Assembly: GCA_963748105.1 (NCBI GenBank)
Contig: CAVVHP010000002.1
Location: forward strand, 1 to 64,000
Length of the DNA: 64,000 bases
Direction of reading: 5' to 3'
From: JAKAGZ01 sp963748105
Lineage (GTDB): Bacteria > Bacteroidota > Ignavibacteria > Ignavibacteriales > Ignavibacteriaceae
Position numbers and translations under genes: made by a program. The notes beneath the pieces were generated by a model. That model searched no databases, was not told the DNA's origin, and saw nothing but the letters and a program-made list of their open reading frames with translations. Within the stretch, counting starts at the first letter, position 1; every line of letters starts with the position of its first letter. Below are positions 19,539 to 28,381 of this stretch, one piece after another.

Positions 19539-19994
19539 TTATGCATTTTTTGATATGTAAATTTCGTTTCCTTTTTGAATTACATTTAATTCAGTAAGAG
19601 GCCGAGGCGGCGGGCCCGAAATATTACGCCCGTTCAGATCATATTTTCCGTTGTGGCATGCACACCAGATAACACCCAGGTCGCTTCTGAATTGAACAGT
19701 ACAGGCAAGGTGCGTACAGGTAGCATCAAAAGCCCGGAAAGTTTTATCCTTCAGCCTGATTAAAATTACTGGCTTGCTGCCGAATTTTATTATCTTGCCT
19801 TTATCCAGCTCAAAATCAGTTATTTTTCCTGCAAGAACGCTGGAAACCTCAACTTCTGTTTGTTTGGGAGGTTTAAGATATGAGAAAAGTGGGTAAAATA
19901 TTGAGGCGGCAAAACCAATTAATCCGCCTGTTAGCAGATACTTCAGAAAGCCTCTTCTGCTTGTTTGCTCTAGACTACTTCGATTTTCTTCCAT
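19539..19994 (-). CDS. Rieske [2Fe-2S] protein
   Basis: The iron-sulfur subunit that takes the first electron from menaquinol. The 151 residues include a twin-arginine-like signal (SRRGFLKYL) and one N-terminal membrane helix. The cluster motifs are CTHLAC (Cys93, His95; Cys98 for the disulfide) and CACH (Cys111, Cys113, His114), so all cluster ligands and the disulfide pair are present. It is the first gene of the Rieske / cytochrome b / 11-heme block, and the three lie within about 3 kb with almost no gaps. A 13-bp hairpin lies 150 bases upstream. Confidence 0.95.
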   Translation of the reverse strand: MEENRSSLEQTSRRGFLKYLLTGGLIGFAASIFYPLFSYLKPPKQTEVEVSSVLAGKITDFELDKGKIIKFGSKPVILIRLKDKTFRAFDATCTHLACTVQFRSDLGVIWCACHNGKYDLNGRNISGPPPRPLTELNVIQKGNEIYISKNA

Positions 19995-20141
19995 AACAAA
20001 TGACCCCTGTTTGTTGGAAATGAGTATAGCTCAATAGAAATAATCAATTTTAGAAGAATTAATTATTCTATCGCTTAACTGTATTTGGAGAATATATTAG
20101 TCAGTAATTAGAGGAATATTTCAAAGATTTAATGCTGTTAT

Positions 20142-20171
20142 CAAAAGGAGTATAAAAATATACTCCTTTTG
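20142..20171 (-). terminator. 13-bp hairpin between the ImcH-like and Rieske genes
   Basis: CAAAAGGAGTAT at 20142-20153 pairs with ATACTCCTTTTG at 20160-20171, with one further A-T pair and a four-base loop. It begins 12 bases after the ImcH-like stop codon. The descending arm contains CTTTTG, so it may be a terminator or an intercistronic processing site. Confidence 0.55.
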
Positions 20172-20183
20172 TAATATATTTTT

Positions 20184-21689
20184 TTAGAGATTGTCACTCT
20201 TTTTTGCGGAATGACAATCAACACAGCTTTCTTCTTTTAAGGAATTTCCGAGGTCAACAGGATGTTGAAATTCCAGTCCTTTTAGAGATACCAGTTCTTT
20301 TCCGTTGTCTGTCTTTTGTTCAATAATGGTATGGCATATATTGCAATTATTTGAAATCATTTTTCCATCTTCAGAATAATGTTTTCCATCGTGACATCGG
20401 AAACAACCAGGTGCGTAGGTATGGCCTATATTGTTAGGAAATCCTTTCCAGCTTACATTCATAGAAGGGAAGTAGTTGTTCTTATAAATATCCTGAATGT
20501 ATTTTATACTTTGTCCTATTTCAGCCGATTTAGTTTTCACTAATTGAGGATAATTTGATTCATAGAAATTTTGAATGCCCAGTTTAATACTGTCTAAAGC
20601 AATTGGTTTTGCTGAGTAAGGTTTGTCCAATACATCAACTGCTACACTTTTAATATAAGGTAATTTTGGATCAATTCTATCTAAAGACATGTAACGATTA
20701 ACCATCTTGTCAGGTGGATTATAAATGTGTGATGGCCTGTTGTGGCAATCGATACAATCCATTTTTCTTAATTCGTTATTATCCAATTTTTTTGTGTCAA
20801 AGTCTTCAGTTTTATATACTACTGATTTACCAGTTTCTTTTGAAGTAATTTTCACCCAGGGAATATCCTGCCGTGATTTATCTGAAGGATAGTACATAAT
20901 AGTATTGTCTATATTCATATGCCAGTGAATTCCGGCGCTAGTTCCCATTTCACTGTTACCACCACCAATTTTTAAAAGCATTGTCAGGCTTGATGATGTG
21001 TTTTCTTTATCGGATAAGTAATAATGAAAATCAACTTTTTTCTCACTGAAGAAATTTTTTGGCCAGTGGCATTGTTCGCAAGTTCCTTGTGCAGGACGTA
21101 AATTTTCTACTGGTGTAGGAATTGGTTTCGAATATTTATGAAAGAGTACAGAGTAAACCTGGTATGCACCGGATATTTTTGATTTTACATACCATGTTGT
21201 TCCACTACCTATGTGGCATTGCACACAGGCAACACGAGAATGCGGGGAGTTCTTATAAGCTGTGTACTCGGGATTCATCACATTGTGACAAACAGTACCG
21301 CAGAATTCCACGGTTTCAGTATATTCGTATGCTTTAAAACTTCCGAATGCTGTAAAGACCAGAAATAAAATTGTTCCAACTGAAAAAAACGTGAATGATA
21401 TTCTGTGTCTGGGGTCATTTAAATCGAGAACCGGAAACTTGCTGGCTGTGAATGTTCCCTTTAATTTTTGTTTATGGGCCTTATAAATTCCAAAAGCAAT
21501 AAGGCCTAATCCAACAACCAAGATTGAAGGAAAGATAATAAAAGTAATTATCCCGAGGTAGGGATTTTCTTCTGCTGACGTTGCATCAAGAACTGTGAGG
21601 AATAAAATCAGTCCAAAACTAACAGAAGCTATTATAGCACCTGCAAAGGTTATGGGGTTATAAAACGAATCAGGAAATCTTTTTTTCAT
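20184..21689 (-). CDS. NapC/NirT-family heptaheme cytochrome, ImcH-like quinol dehydrogenase
   Basis: An inner-membrane cytochrome of 501 residues. Three hydrophobic helices come first (about 13-33, 43-67 and 93-115), then a periplasmic heme domain. Heme motifs are CGTVCH (a CxxxCH, followed by NVMNPEY), CVQCH, CEQCH, CIDCH, CFRCH, CNICH and CVDCH, making seven. Three membrane helices plus seven hemes in a NapC/NirT protein is the layout reported for ImcH of Geobacter, which moves electrons from menaquinol toward extracellular acceptors. Other NapC-family proteins feed nitrate, nitrite or TMAO reductases, but no such reductase is in the window. It is third in the block with the 19-heme cytochrome and the cytochrome b. 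Family firm; ImcH-like role inferred. Confidence 0.88.
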   Translation of the reverse strand: MKKRFPDSFYNPITFAGAIIASVSFGLILFLTVLDATSAEENPYLGIITFIIFPSILVVGLGLIAFGIYKAHKQKLKGTFTASKFPVLDLNDPRHRISFTFFSVGTILFLVFTAFGSFKAYEYTETVEFCGTVCHNVMNPEYTAYKNSPHSRVACVQCHIGSGTTWYVKSKISGAYQVYSVLFHKYSKPIPTPVENLRPAQGTCEQCHWPKNFFSEKKVDFHYYLSDKENTSSSLTMLLKIGGGNSEMGTSAGIHWHMNIDNTIMYYPSDKSRQDIPWVKITSKETGKSVVYKTEDFDTKKLDNNELRKMDCIDCHNRPSHIYNPPDKMVNRYMSLDRIDPKLPYIKSVAVDVLDKPYSAKPIALDSIKLGIQNFYESNYPQLVKTKSAEIGQSIKYIQDIYKNNYFPSMNVSWKGFPNNIGHTYAPGCFRCHDGKHYSEDGKMISNNCNICHTIIEQKTDNGKELVSLKGLEFQHPVDLGNSLKEESCVDCHSAKKSDNL

Positions 21690-21717
21690 TATACCATCAA
21701 TATTTTAGAATAATAAA

Positions 21718-22563
21718 TTATCTGTATACAAAAAGCATGGCATAAATTATCCAGATAATAATGCTGAAGCCCATGCTAAGTGCAGCCCATCCAAAGAATT
21801 TAATTGCTCTGATAACTATTGGCTGGTAGGGTTCGACCATATAATTATCAAGTTCCCCATTTTCTTTTAATTTTCTATATTCTGCCGGTCTGTCTAATTC
21901 AAATTCATCGAGTTCCATTCTACCCGTAAAAATAACAATATCCATCGGAAATTTTTCAGGTCTTAAGTGCGTATTAAAAAAATGGACAGTAAAAATAAAA
22001 CCGGTAGCCAGCAGAGCTTCATCGCTGTGAATTATAGTAGCGACGTTTATAACCCAGCCCGGGATAAACCTTGTAAAAAATTCCGGGAACCAGAGTGAAA
22101 GCCCTGTAGAGCCAATGACAAATATTCCCCAGAACACTGCAAAATAATCAAATTTTTCCCAGTAAGTCCAATGTCCGTAATCCGGCCTTTCTCCTTTTCC
22201 CAAAAACCACTTCATTGATCCTTTTAAATCCAACCAGTCTTTTTTATTAAACATCATAGAATTGGGACCGAAAATCATTTGTTTTAATGATTTATTTTCT
22301 TTTTTCTTTTGCCTGAAAAGATCAATCACGTGTGTAGCAAATACGCCGAGCATAATTACAGCAGCAAATCTGTGTATAAATCCTGTGGATTCAAAACCAC
22401 CAAGTATGTGCGATAAAATATATGCCCATTTTGTATACGCAAATTTTAGCGTCATACCTGTAAGAGCAAGACTTAAAAAACTTACAATCATTAATATGTG
22501 CAGAATGCGTTGCAGCCTGGTAAATCGCTGTACTTCCATTTTTTCTTGTTTAGCTCGTTCCAT
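21718..22563 (-). CDS. Diheme cytochrome b, FdnI/HydC-like membrane subunit
   Basis: A 281-residue membrane protein of the cytochrome b561/FdnI type, which passes electrons between the quinone pool and a periplasmic partner. Hydrophobic helices are visible at the N-terminus (LQRILHILMIVSFLSLALTG), around GFIHRFAAVIMLGVFATHVI, GIFVIGSTGLSLWF, and IIHSDEALLATGFIFTVHFF. The histidines in these are candidate heme b ligands. It starts four bases after the 19-heme cytochrome stop, so the two are very likely subunits of one c/b complex. The C-terminal half of the gene at 24640 is a homologue, there fused to its cytochrome c domain. Confidence 0.9.
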   Translation of the reverse strand: MERAKQEKMEVQRFTRLQRILHILMIVSFLSLALTGMTLKFAYTKWAYILSHILGGFESTGFIHRFAAVIMLGVFATHVIDLFRQKKKENKSLKQMIFGPNSMMFNKKDWLDLKGSMKWFLGKGERPDYGHWTYWEKFDYFAVFWGIFVIGSTGLSLWFPEFFTRFIPGWVINVATIIHSDEALLATGFIFTVHFFNTHLRPEKFPMDIVIFTGRMELDEFELDRPAEYRKLKENGELDNYMVEPYQPIVIRAIKFFGWAALSMGFSIIIWIIYAMLFVYR

Positions 22564-22566
22564 TTT

Positions 22567-24549
22567 TTATTCTTTTGAATCCATATTAGAATTATTTAAT
22601 TTTTCTTTCTCTTCTTTTTTCTTTTTCAGTTCACGTTTGTATTGAAGTGAACGGGGTAGCCACAATAATGTATGTGCACCGGCAATTACGAAGGTACCCA
22701 GCAGTAAGCCTGTCATTCCCCAGAAAGTCCAGAATAGCCAGGGATATTTTTCCGGATCATGATGAGTGGCATGTGTAAAATAGCCGGCAAATTGTTTTGT
22801 CGCAGTCTGGTGACATTTTTGGCATGTTGCTAGAACATTTTCTCTGCTAAGGTGAGATTCAGGGTCAGTTACTTTAAGAATATCGTGAGAACCATGGCAG
22901 TCATAACATTTTGCGGTTTTTGAATATCCCAGCTGTGAAACTTTGCCGTGATAAGTATCAAAATATGTCTTTGCAATTTCCTTGTGGCAGTTTCCACAGG
23001 TATTCATTATCTCCATTCTGAAACCTGCCTGATCTGTTCTTCTAATCTGATGTGCACTGTGGCACGTATTACAAACTGGCAGTGCTTTATCCGTTTTAGT
23101 TACCAGCGTTGAGTGAACGCTTTTTTCGAATTGAGCTTCAATACCATAGTGGCAATTACCACACGTTTTAGCAACATTATTTTTATTTATGCTGGAAGCC
23201 GTATCAGTGTGCGGTAATTCCCTGTGTGCGGTGTGACAATCTGTACAGGTCGCAGTTACAGTGAGTCCGCTTTTTAATAATCCTTTTCCGTGGATACTTT
23301 CGACATAACTATTTATAATATTTTTTTCCGGTCCCTGATATTTAACAGCAGCCTTTTCTCCTTCTCTGTGACATTTTGCACAAAGAGTAGGAATGTTCGG
23401 TGAAAAAATAGGAGACTTTGTATTCTTTTTTCCAAGAACATAGTGGGTGCCGTGACAGTCTGAACAAAATGGTGCATTACTGTCTCTTTTTGCATAAAGT
23501 TTTCCGTGGGTGCTGATTTTATATTCTTCGCCGACTTCAGCGTGACAAGAAGCACAATCCACTTTAGCTGTAATTCCTTCGCAAGGTCTTAATTTTGATT
23601 GATTAACACTTGAGTGGCACTGGCTACAGGCAGTTTTATTATGTATAGAACCCTGTAATTTATCATAATCAACAAAAACAGAATGACCATCTTTTTTTGA
23701 TTTTAAATTCACATCGGAATGACATCTCAAACAATCGCCATCGGCCATTCCCTGCGCATAAAATGCACTTCTGATTTTGTGCGGTTGATGGCAGTCAACA
23801 CAAGCCGGAAGAACGTGTGCTTGCTTTTCCCAGAGCTCACCTTTAATTACTTTTCTGTGAACCTGTTCAATTTCCATATGACATTTAGTACACGTTGCTG
23901 CAATATTATTCCGTGCAATTGTAGATCTTGGATCTGTATGTGGCAATATTCTGTGCGGGGAATGGCAGGATGCACAGGTTGCTGCTACGCTCAATCCTTT
24001 TTTAAGAAGTCCGTCACCATGCATACTTTCTGAATAGTTTTCCAGTATATGGTCCTGCGGAATTTTCCTTTGCCTTTGAACCGCAGTGCCTTCTTTATGA
24101 CAGCTGCCACAAAGAAACGGTATTTTTATGGGGGCCACTGCAGATTTAGGATCTTTTACTTTTATTATATCGTGTGAACCGTGGCAGGTTTGGCAGTTTG
24201 GTGCCAGCCTGTCACCACTTTTATATGCTTGACCGTGCAAACCTTCATCATACATTTGTTGTGCTTCATCGTGACAGGTGTTACAAGTAGCTTTTTTTAC
24301 ATCTGTTGTATGAGGAAATTCTGTTTCTTCCAAATCTGTATGGCACAGAATACAATCAACATCACCGTGAACGGATGAAGCTAATTTTTTTGCATCTACA
24401 AATACAGAAAAAGATCTTCCGTTTTTTGTCCCTCTTAAAGTTTTATCTTCGTGGCACATAAGGCAATCATCTTTCGATTGCCCGTGAGAAAAGTTAAATG
24501 CGATGAGTGTTAAAAATAATATTGAAAGAGAAAAACTTCGATGATACAA
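22567..24549 (-). CDS. 19-heme cytochrome c with internal duplication
   Basis: A periplasmic multiheme cytochrome of 660 residues. A signal peptide (to about residue 24) is followed by nineteen CxxCH motifs from CLMCH (Cys29) to CQKCH, then one membrane helix and a lysine/glutamate-rich tail. The heme domain is made of two similar halves. GLLKKGLSVAATCASCH with HRILPHTD in the first half matches GLLKSGLTVTATCTDCH with HRELPHTD in the second, and each half opens with a CLxCH...VFVD segment. The start is a TTG, with GGGG about seven bases upstream; no in-frame ATG lies close by. It is probably the periplasmic partner of the adjacent cytochrome b. Confidence 0.93.
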   Translation of the reverse strand: MYHRSFSLSILFLTLIAFNFSHGQSKDDCLMCHEDKTLRGTKNGRSFSVFVDAKKLASSVHGDVDCILCHTDLEETEFPHTTDVKKATCNTCHDEAQQMYDEGLHGQAYKSGDRLAPNCQTCHGSHDIIKVKDPKSAVAPIKIPFLCGSCHKEGTAVQRQRKIPQDHILENYSESMHGDGLLKKGLSVAATCASCHSPHRILPHTDPRSTIARNNIAATCTKCHMEIEQVHRKVIKGELWEKQAHVLPACVDCHQPHKIRSAFYAQGMADGDCLRCHSDVNLKSKKDGHSVFVDYDKLQGSIHNKTACSQCHSSVNQSKLRPCEGITAKVDCASCHAEVGEEYKISTHGKLYAKRDSNAPFCSDCHGTHYVLGKKNTKSPIFSPNIPTLCAKCHREGEKAAVKYQGPEKNIINSYVESIHGKGLLKSGLTVTATCTDCHTAHRELPHTDTASSINKNNVAKTCGNCHYGIEAQFEKSVHSTLVTKTDKALPVCNTCHSAHQIRRTDQAGFRMEIMNTCGNCHKEIAKTYFDTYHGKVSQLGYSKTAKCYDCHGSHDILKVTDPESHLSRENVLATCQKCHQTATKQFAGYFTHATHHDPEKYPWLFWTFWGMTGLLLGTFVIAGAHTLLWLPRSLQYKRELKKKKEEKEKLNNSNMDSKE

Positions 24550-24566
24550 CTTATGACCCCTTTTTT

Positions 24567-24603
24567 ATCGAATTCACCCACTGATAATTTGGGTGAATTC
24601 GAT
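24567..24603. promoter_or_regulatory. 14-bp perfect hairpin between two cytochrome genes
   Basis: Bases 24567-24580 (ATCGAATTCACCCA) pair without mismatch with 24590-24603, leaving a nine-base loop. It lies between the CbcL-like gene and the 19-heme gene, ending 17 bases before the TTG start of the latter. No U-run follows on the minus strand. It may be a partial terminator or mRNA-processing site that sets relative expression. Confidence 0.6.
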
Positions 24604-24639
24604 TGTTTATGCAATTTGGTATTATTACAGTCTTAATTT

Positions 24640-26802
24640 TTATTGTTCTTTATTATCCTGGTTTTCCTGGCTCTCCTGATTCTGTTTTTTTATTCTCTCT
24701 AATTCAGCAGGATGTTCCTCAGCCATTTCTTCCTCAGTAATTGTTCCTTTTAGCCAGGCAATATTCATCGGGTATGCATCTGGATTGAAAATAACAAAGT
24801 AGAAATGCCATACAACAATAGCCAGGAATGCAAGCCATGCCTCATAGAAGTGGATTGTTCGGGCAATATCCCAACCGAGTTTTGTCAGCAGGCCGATAAA
24901 AGTATTGTCAAACCATAGGATAACACCTGTAATTGTCATTACAATTGTTCCCCAAATAAGTGCCCAGTACTCGGCTTTTTCTACATAGCTGAATCTATCT
25001 AATTTTGGTTTGGTTTTAGAAATACCAAGATTATATTTTGCTACTCCGATAGCTTCAGTAATATCTGAATATCTTGGGAGAAGATCTTTGACCAGTTGTT
25101 TACCACGTGTAGTAAACAAAATGTAATAGAGGTGATAGAGTGAGGCTGCTACCATAACTACCGCAGCAACACGGTGAATTATTCCACGAATTTCAAATCC
25201 ATATTCACTTAAATTCCTTAAATGGCTTACCCACCATGTCTCTGGGAATCTGAGCATAAATCCAGTTACAACAAGAGTAAGGAAACTGCTGAGCAATGCA
25301 ATGTGTTGTATTCTTTCACTCAAATTCATTCTAAGATAAAGAGCATGTCCGTGGTGTTCTTCTTTGATCAGACCACGCTGTTTCATCTTCTTAATTTTAG
25401 CTTTCTTAATAAAATCCAGAATATTATGAAGCAGCATTCCGCCAATAACAATAAATATTAGTAAAAGATAAGCGTTTGCTATCCAGTAAAGAATTGGTTC
25501 AGCCTTTTTCGTCATTGTCAGATGAACCTGTCCTACAGTAAAGTTTTTATTAGCGCCAGGGTGGCATTTCCCGCAGGTCTTTATAAGATTACCTTTGTAC
25601 ACTGTTGAAGTAGGGTCACTTGCCGGTTTAATATCGTGCGCGCTGTGACAGCTTGCACAATTGGCTACCGTAGTGGAGCCACCTTCAATTGCCAGCCCGT
25701 GATAAGAATCCTGAAATGTTTCCGGCCTGTTTGCAGAAAGACCGTATTTGCTGGTTAGCTTTACGGAACTATGACAGGGAGTACATACTTTCGCGGAAAC
25801 ATTTCCTGCTGAAACAGGTGAATTTGGGTCGTTATGCATCAATATATTGTGTTCACCGTGACAGTCAGTACAAACCGGCGCATCAGGATTACCTTTTTCT
25901 AATGCAACACCATGAATGCTTTGGTTATATACTTTTTCAATCGAGCCATGGCATTTTCCACAGGTGTTAGGAATATTAGTTTTGAAAACCGTTGAATTAG
26001 AGTTCGTTCCCTTTTCCATTTCGTGTGCAGTATGACAATCTACACAGTTAGCCGCTTTTGCATTTCCACCATTTAAAGCTTTGCCGTGAACGCTGTTTTC
26101 ATACGATTTTATAAATGCCGTACTTGGTGCAATCCTGTTTCTGACATCAGGATTATCGAGGTGGCATGATAAACATAATTTCTCCTGAGAAATTTTAACC
26201 TGGAGAGTATCACGTTGAACAGTAATATCGGTAATTGGAGATTCGTGACAGATTAAACAATTCGGAGCTCCTTTTAAATCCTTTTTATACGCCTGGTAGT
26301 GCGTCGATTTAAGAAATTTATTCTTTTCAGTTTTGTGACATCTTCCACATCCATTTACAATATTTGTTTTATAAAAAGGGGAGCCTTTTTTCTTTGGGGA
26401 AATAATATTATGAGTACCGTGGCAATCTTTACAATTTTCACCAACTTTAGTTCCTTTGCCGTTTGTTTTCAAAATCTGGGGATGAAACTGATGCTTTACT
26501 GGGGCATTTTTGTGACAATTTACACAGGTAACAGGCGTAATATTTTCCTTATGTGGTAATTCCTCCGGATCAAATCCAACGTGGCAGGAAACACAATTTA
26601 ATTTTGCATGTGGAGATTTTTTTAATATTGCCTGGTCAACAAATAAAGAGACTTCTTTTCCATTTCTTTCGGTTGTTAATGTGTTATCGCTGTGGCACAT
26701 CAAACAATCATCATTCGATTGTGCTCTTATATTAACAGAAAACAGGCCGATGATTAGAAAGCATACAAGGATCAGACCGGAAAGTATTTTATTTATGTTC
26801 AT
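24640..26802 (-). CDS. CbcL-like fused multiheme cytochrome c / diheme cytochrome b
   Basis: A 720-residue inner-membrane protein joining a periplasmic heme domain to a membrane cytochrome b. After the signal peptide, thirteen CxxCH motifs run from CLMCH to CGKCH (about residues 34-420). The C-terminal 300 residues are a b561/FdnI-like domain with paired histidines in IQHIALLSSFLTLVVTG, GIIHRVAAVVMVAASLYHLYY and later helices, plus a charged cytoplasmic tail. The same design, with a nine-heme domain, is known in Geobacter CbcL, which oxidises menaquinol for reduction of low-potential extracellular acceptors. The heme count differs, so this is a relative, not an orthologue by proof. It is the first gene of the locus. 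Confidence 0.9.
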   Translation of the reverse strand: MNINKILSGLILVCFLIIGLFSVNIRAQSNDDCLMCHSDNTLTTERNGKEVSLFVDQAILKKSPHAKLNCVSCHVGFDPEELPHKENITPVTCVNCHKNAPVKHQFHPQILKTNGKGTKVGENCKDCHGTHNIISPKKKGSPFYKTNIVNGCGRCHKTEKNKFLKSTHYQAYKKDLKGAPNCLICHESPITDITVQRDTLQVKISQEKLCLSCHLDNPDVRNRIAPSTAFIKSYENSVHGKALNGGNAKAANCVDCHTAHEMEKGTNSNSTVFKTNIPNTCGKCHGSIEKVYNQSIHGVALEKGNPDAPVCTDCHGEHNILMHNDPNSPVSAGNVSAKVCTPCHSSVKLTSKYGLSANRPETFQDSYHGLAIEGGSTTVANCASCHSAHDIKPASDPTSTVYKGNLIKTCGKCHPGANKNFTVGQVHLTMTKKAEPILYWIANAYLLLIFIVIGGMLLHNILDFIKKAKIKKMKQRGLIKEEHHGHALYLRMNLSERIQHIALLSSFLTLVVTGFMLRFPETWWVSHLRNLSEYGFEIRGIIHRVAAVVMVAASLYHLYYILFTTRGKQLVKDLLPRYSDITEAIGVAKYNLGISKTKPKLDRFSYVEKAEYWALIWGTIVMTITGVILWFDNTFIGLLTKLGWDIARTIHFYEAWLAFLAIVVWHFYFVIFNPDAYPMNIAWLKGTITEEEMAEEHPAELERIKKQNQESQENQDNKEQ

Positions 26803-26907
26803 TTTGACAGCTTAAAATTTTCAGATTGAGATAATTTAACAGTTTATTAATATGGATCAGCAGTTAAAAACCTGATGTGAATGCACAGGCCTCAAATTTT
26901 CAATGAA

Positions 26908-26985
26908 CTATGCTAATGAGAAAGCAAATCCAAAAAGAGCGACAATTGCTACAATAAACAATAAATAGCTGATTATGTACTTCAT
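26908..26985 (-). CDS. Possible 25-residue single-helix membrane peptide
   Basis: An ATG opens a frame of 25 residues that begins MKYIISYLLFIVA and is hydrophobic almost to its end at TAG. It could span the membrane once. It lies 106 bases upstream of the CbcL-like gene on the same strand. A GGGA lies about eight bases before the ATG. Small helix peptides accompany several respiratory complexes (CydX, CcoQ types), which gives it a possible role here. The frame is short enough to occur by chance. Confidence 0.35.
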   Translation of the reverse strand: MKYIISYLLFIVAIVALFGFAFSLA

Positions 26986-27216
26986 TATTATTTCCCTATA
27001 GTTGTTAAATCAAGAAATACCATATTTTATGACAATGTTTATTTCAAAGACTATACCATACATATCGGGACATAAAAGTCACAATTTAGCAATTTTTAGC
27101 CCATTCTTCTCATTTTCAGGAACTTGAAAAAACACAATTTCCCGAAAATGAAAACAAAAATTAACCTTATATTTTGTCTTATTTACTGTATTTAGGTGGA
27201 AAAATCGAAGGTGATG

Positions 27217-27978
27217 CTAAGAGCGTGAAACTATTTCAAAAGCTAAGTCTGAATATGCTTTAGCACCTATAGAACTGGGATTATATAAAATAGCCGGTGT
27301 TCCGTTTAACGTGGCTTCATTTAGGGTCGTATTTTTAGGGATGATTGTCTTAAATAAATATCGGGCAAATTGATTTAATATTCTGTCCTGCATCTGGGAT
27401 GAAGCTTTGGTTCTTGGTTCATACATAGTTATAAGAATACCTTCTATCTTTATTAAACTATTCCAATTTTTTTTAACCCAGCTAATATGTTCAACAATTT
27501 TAATAGCCGCATTCAACGAAAACATTTCCGGTTTCATCGGAAGAATTACTGAGTCTGAAGCAGTTAATGCAATAGTAGTCAGTCCGCGAAGATAGGGGGG
27601 GCAGTCCAGAATGATAAAATCATAATTAAAAATAACAGAGCGCAATACATTGCTGAGATACATATTATTATGAGAAAGTTTAGATAGTCTTTCTTCATCC
27701 AATGCATTTTTTAGAACTGAAGGAATGAAACTTAAATTATCAATAGAAGTTTTATAGATAACTTGGTCAATGGGCTTTATATAATTTAATAATTGAAATA
27801 AACCGCTTTCATGTGATCCTATAGCAATCCCCAAACCGATATTGCAATCGCCCATAGGGTCCATATCAACCAGAAGAGTGCGTTTATTAGCAAGAGCTAG
27901 ATTTGCAGCTAAATTGATGGCTGTTGTTGTTTTGCCAACACCACCTTTAGGCATTGCTACAGCTATTATTTTTCCCAT
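27217..27978 (-). CDS. ParA/Soj-family ATPase
   Basis: A 253-residue deviant Walker A ATPase (MPKGGVGKTTTAIN, with the signature lysine), Walker A' in LLVDMDPMGDC and the DCPP motif in FIILDCPPYL. Family members position DNA or protein cargo by cycling on the nucleoid. There is no adjacent ParB or centromere-like repeat, so it is likely an orphan ParA used for cargo positioning rather than the main chromosome partition gene. It lies between the regulatory genes and the cytochrome locus. The start ATG is clear. Confidence 0.88.
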   Translation of the reverse strand: MGKIIAVAMPKGGVGKTTTAINLAANLALANKRTLLVDMDPMGDCNIGLGIAIGSHESGLFQLLNYIKPIDQVIYKTSIDNLSFIPSVLKNALDEERLSKLSHNNMYLSNVLRSVIFNYDFIILDCPPYLRGLTTIALTASDSVILPMKPEMFSLNAAIKIVEHISWVKKNWNSLIKIEGILITMYEPRTKASSQMQDRILNQFARYLFKTIIPKNTTLNEATLNGTPAILYNPSSIGAKAYSDLAFEIVSRS

Positions 27979-28381
27979 AAATAATGTGCTTTTTTATTCC
28001 CGGTTTGAAACTATTAATACATGATTACAAGGTTTTTCTACAAGGGGAATTTAATTTTCTTTCAAATCTTATAACGCCGCATAGTGACTAAAAACCTGTT
28101 TTATTTTTAAGAATTGAATTATTTAATCAATCGTTCAATTAAAATAATTTTCAAAGAATGTTACCAGCAAGTTCATAATTACTAAACTTATATATCAAAC
28201 TGGAATTATTTAGAAGTAACCAATAACATAATTTGTTATCGATTCTAATTTCTAAAAATTAAGGATATTTTTTATAAATTGGTGATACGTAACATATCTC
28301 CTTAAGAAATATAATAAGATATCAATAAAAAGAAATCTAATTTTTGTTATTATTGAGGATATATTTGGTATCTAAATAAGG
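27979..28381. other. 403-bp AT-rich intergenic region
   Basis: No reading frame of note and no clear hairpin. It must hold the promoter of the ParA gene and the 3' end of the UspA transcript. One AAAAACCTG-TTTTA string near 28090 partly resembles the palindromic boxes at 29414-29473. Confidence 0.5.

Noticed and set aside
24567..24603. A classic intrinsic terminator after the CbcL-like gene
   Set aside because: The stem is perfect, but no U-run follows on the minus strand, so I list it only as a regulatory hairpin.
27217..27978. A chromosome origin or partition locus near the ParA gene
   Set aside because: No parB, parS-like repeats, dnaA or DnaA boxes are visible around it; it is better described as an orphan ParA.
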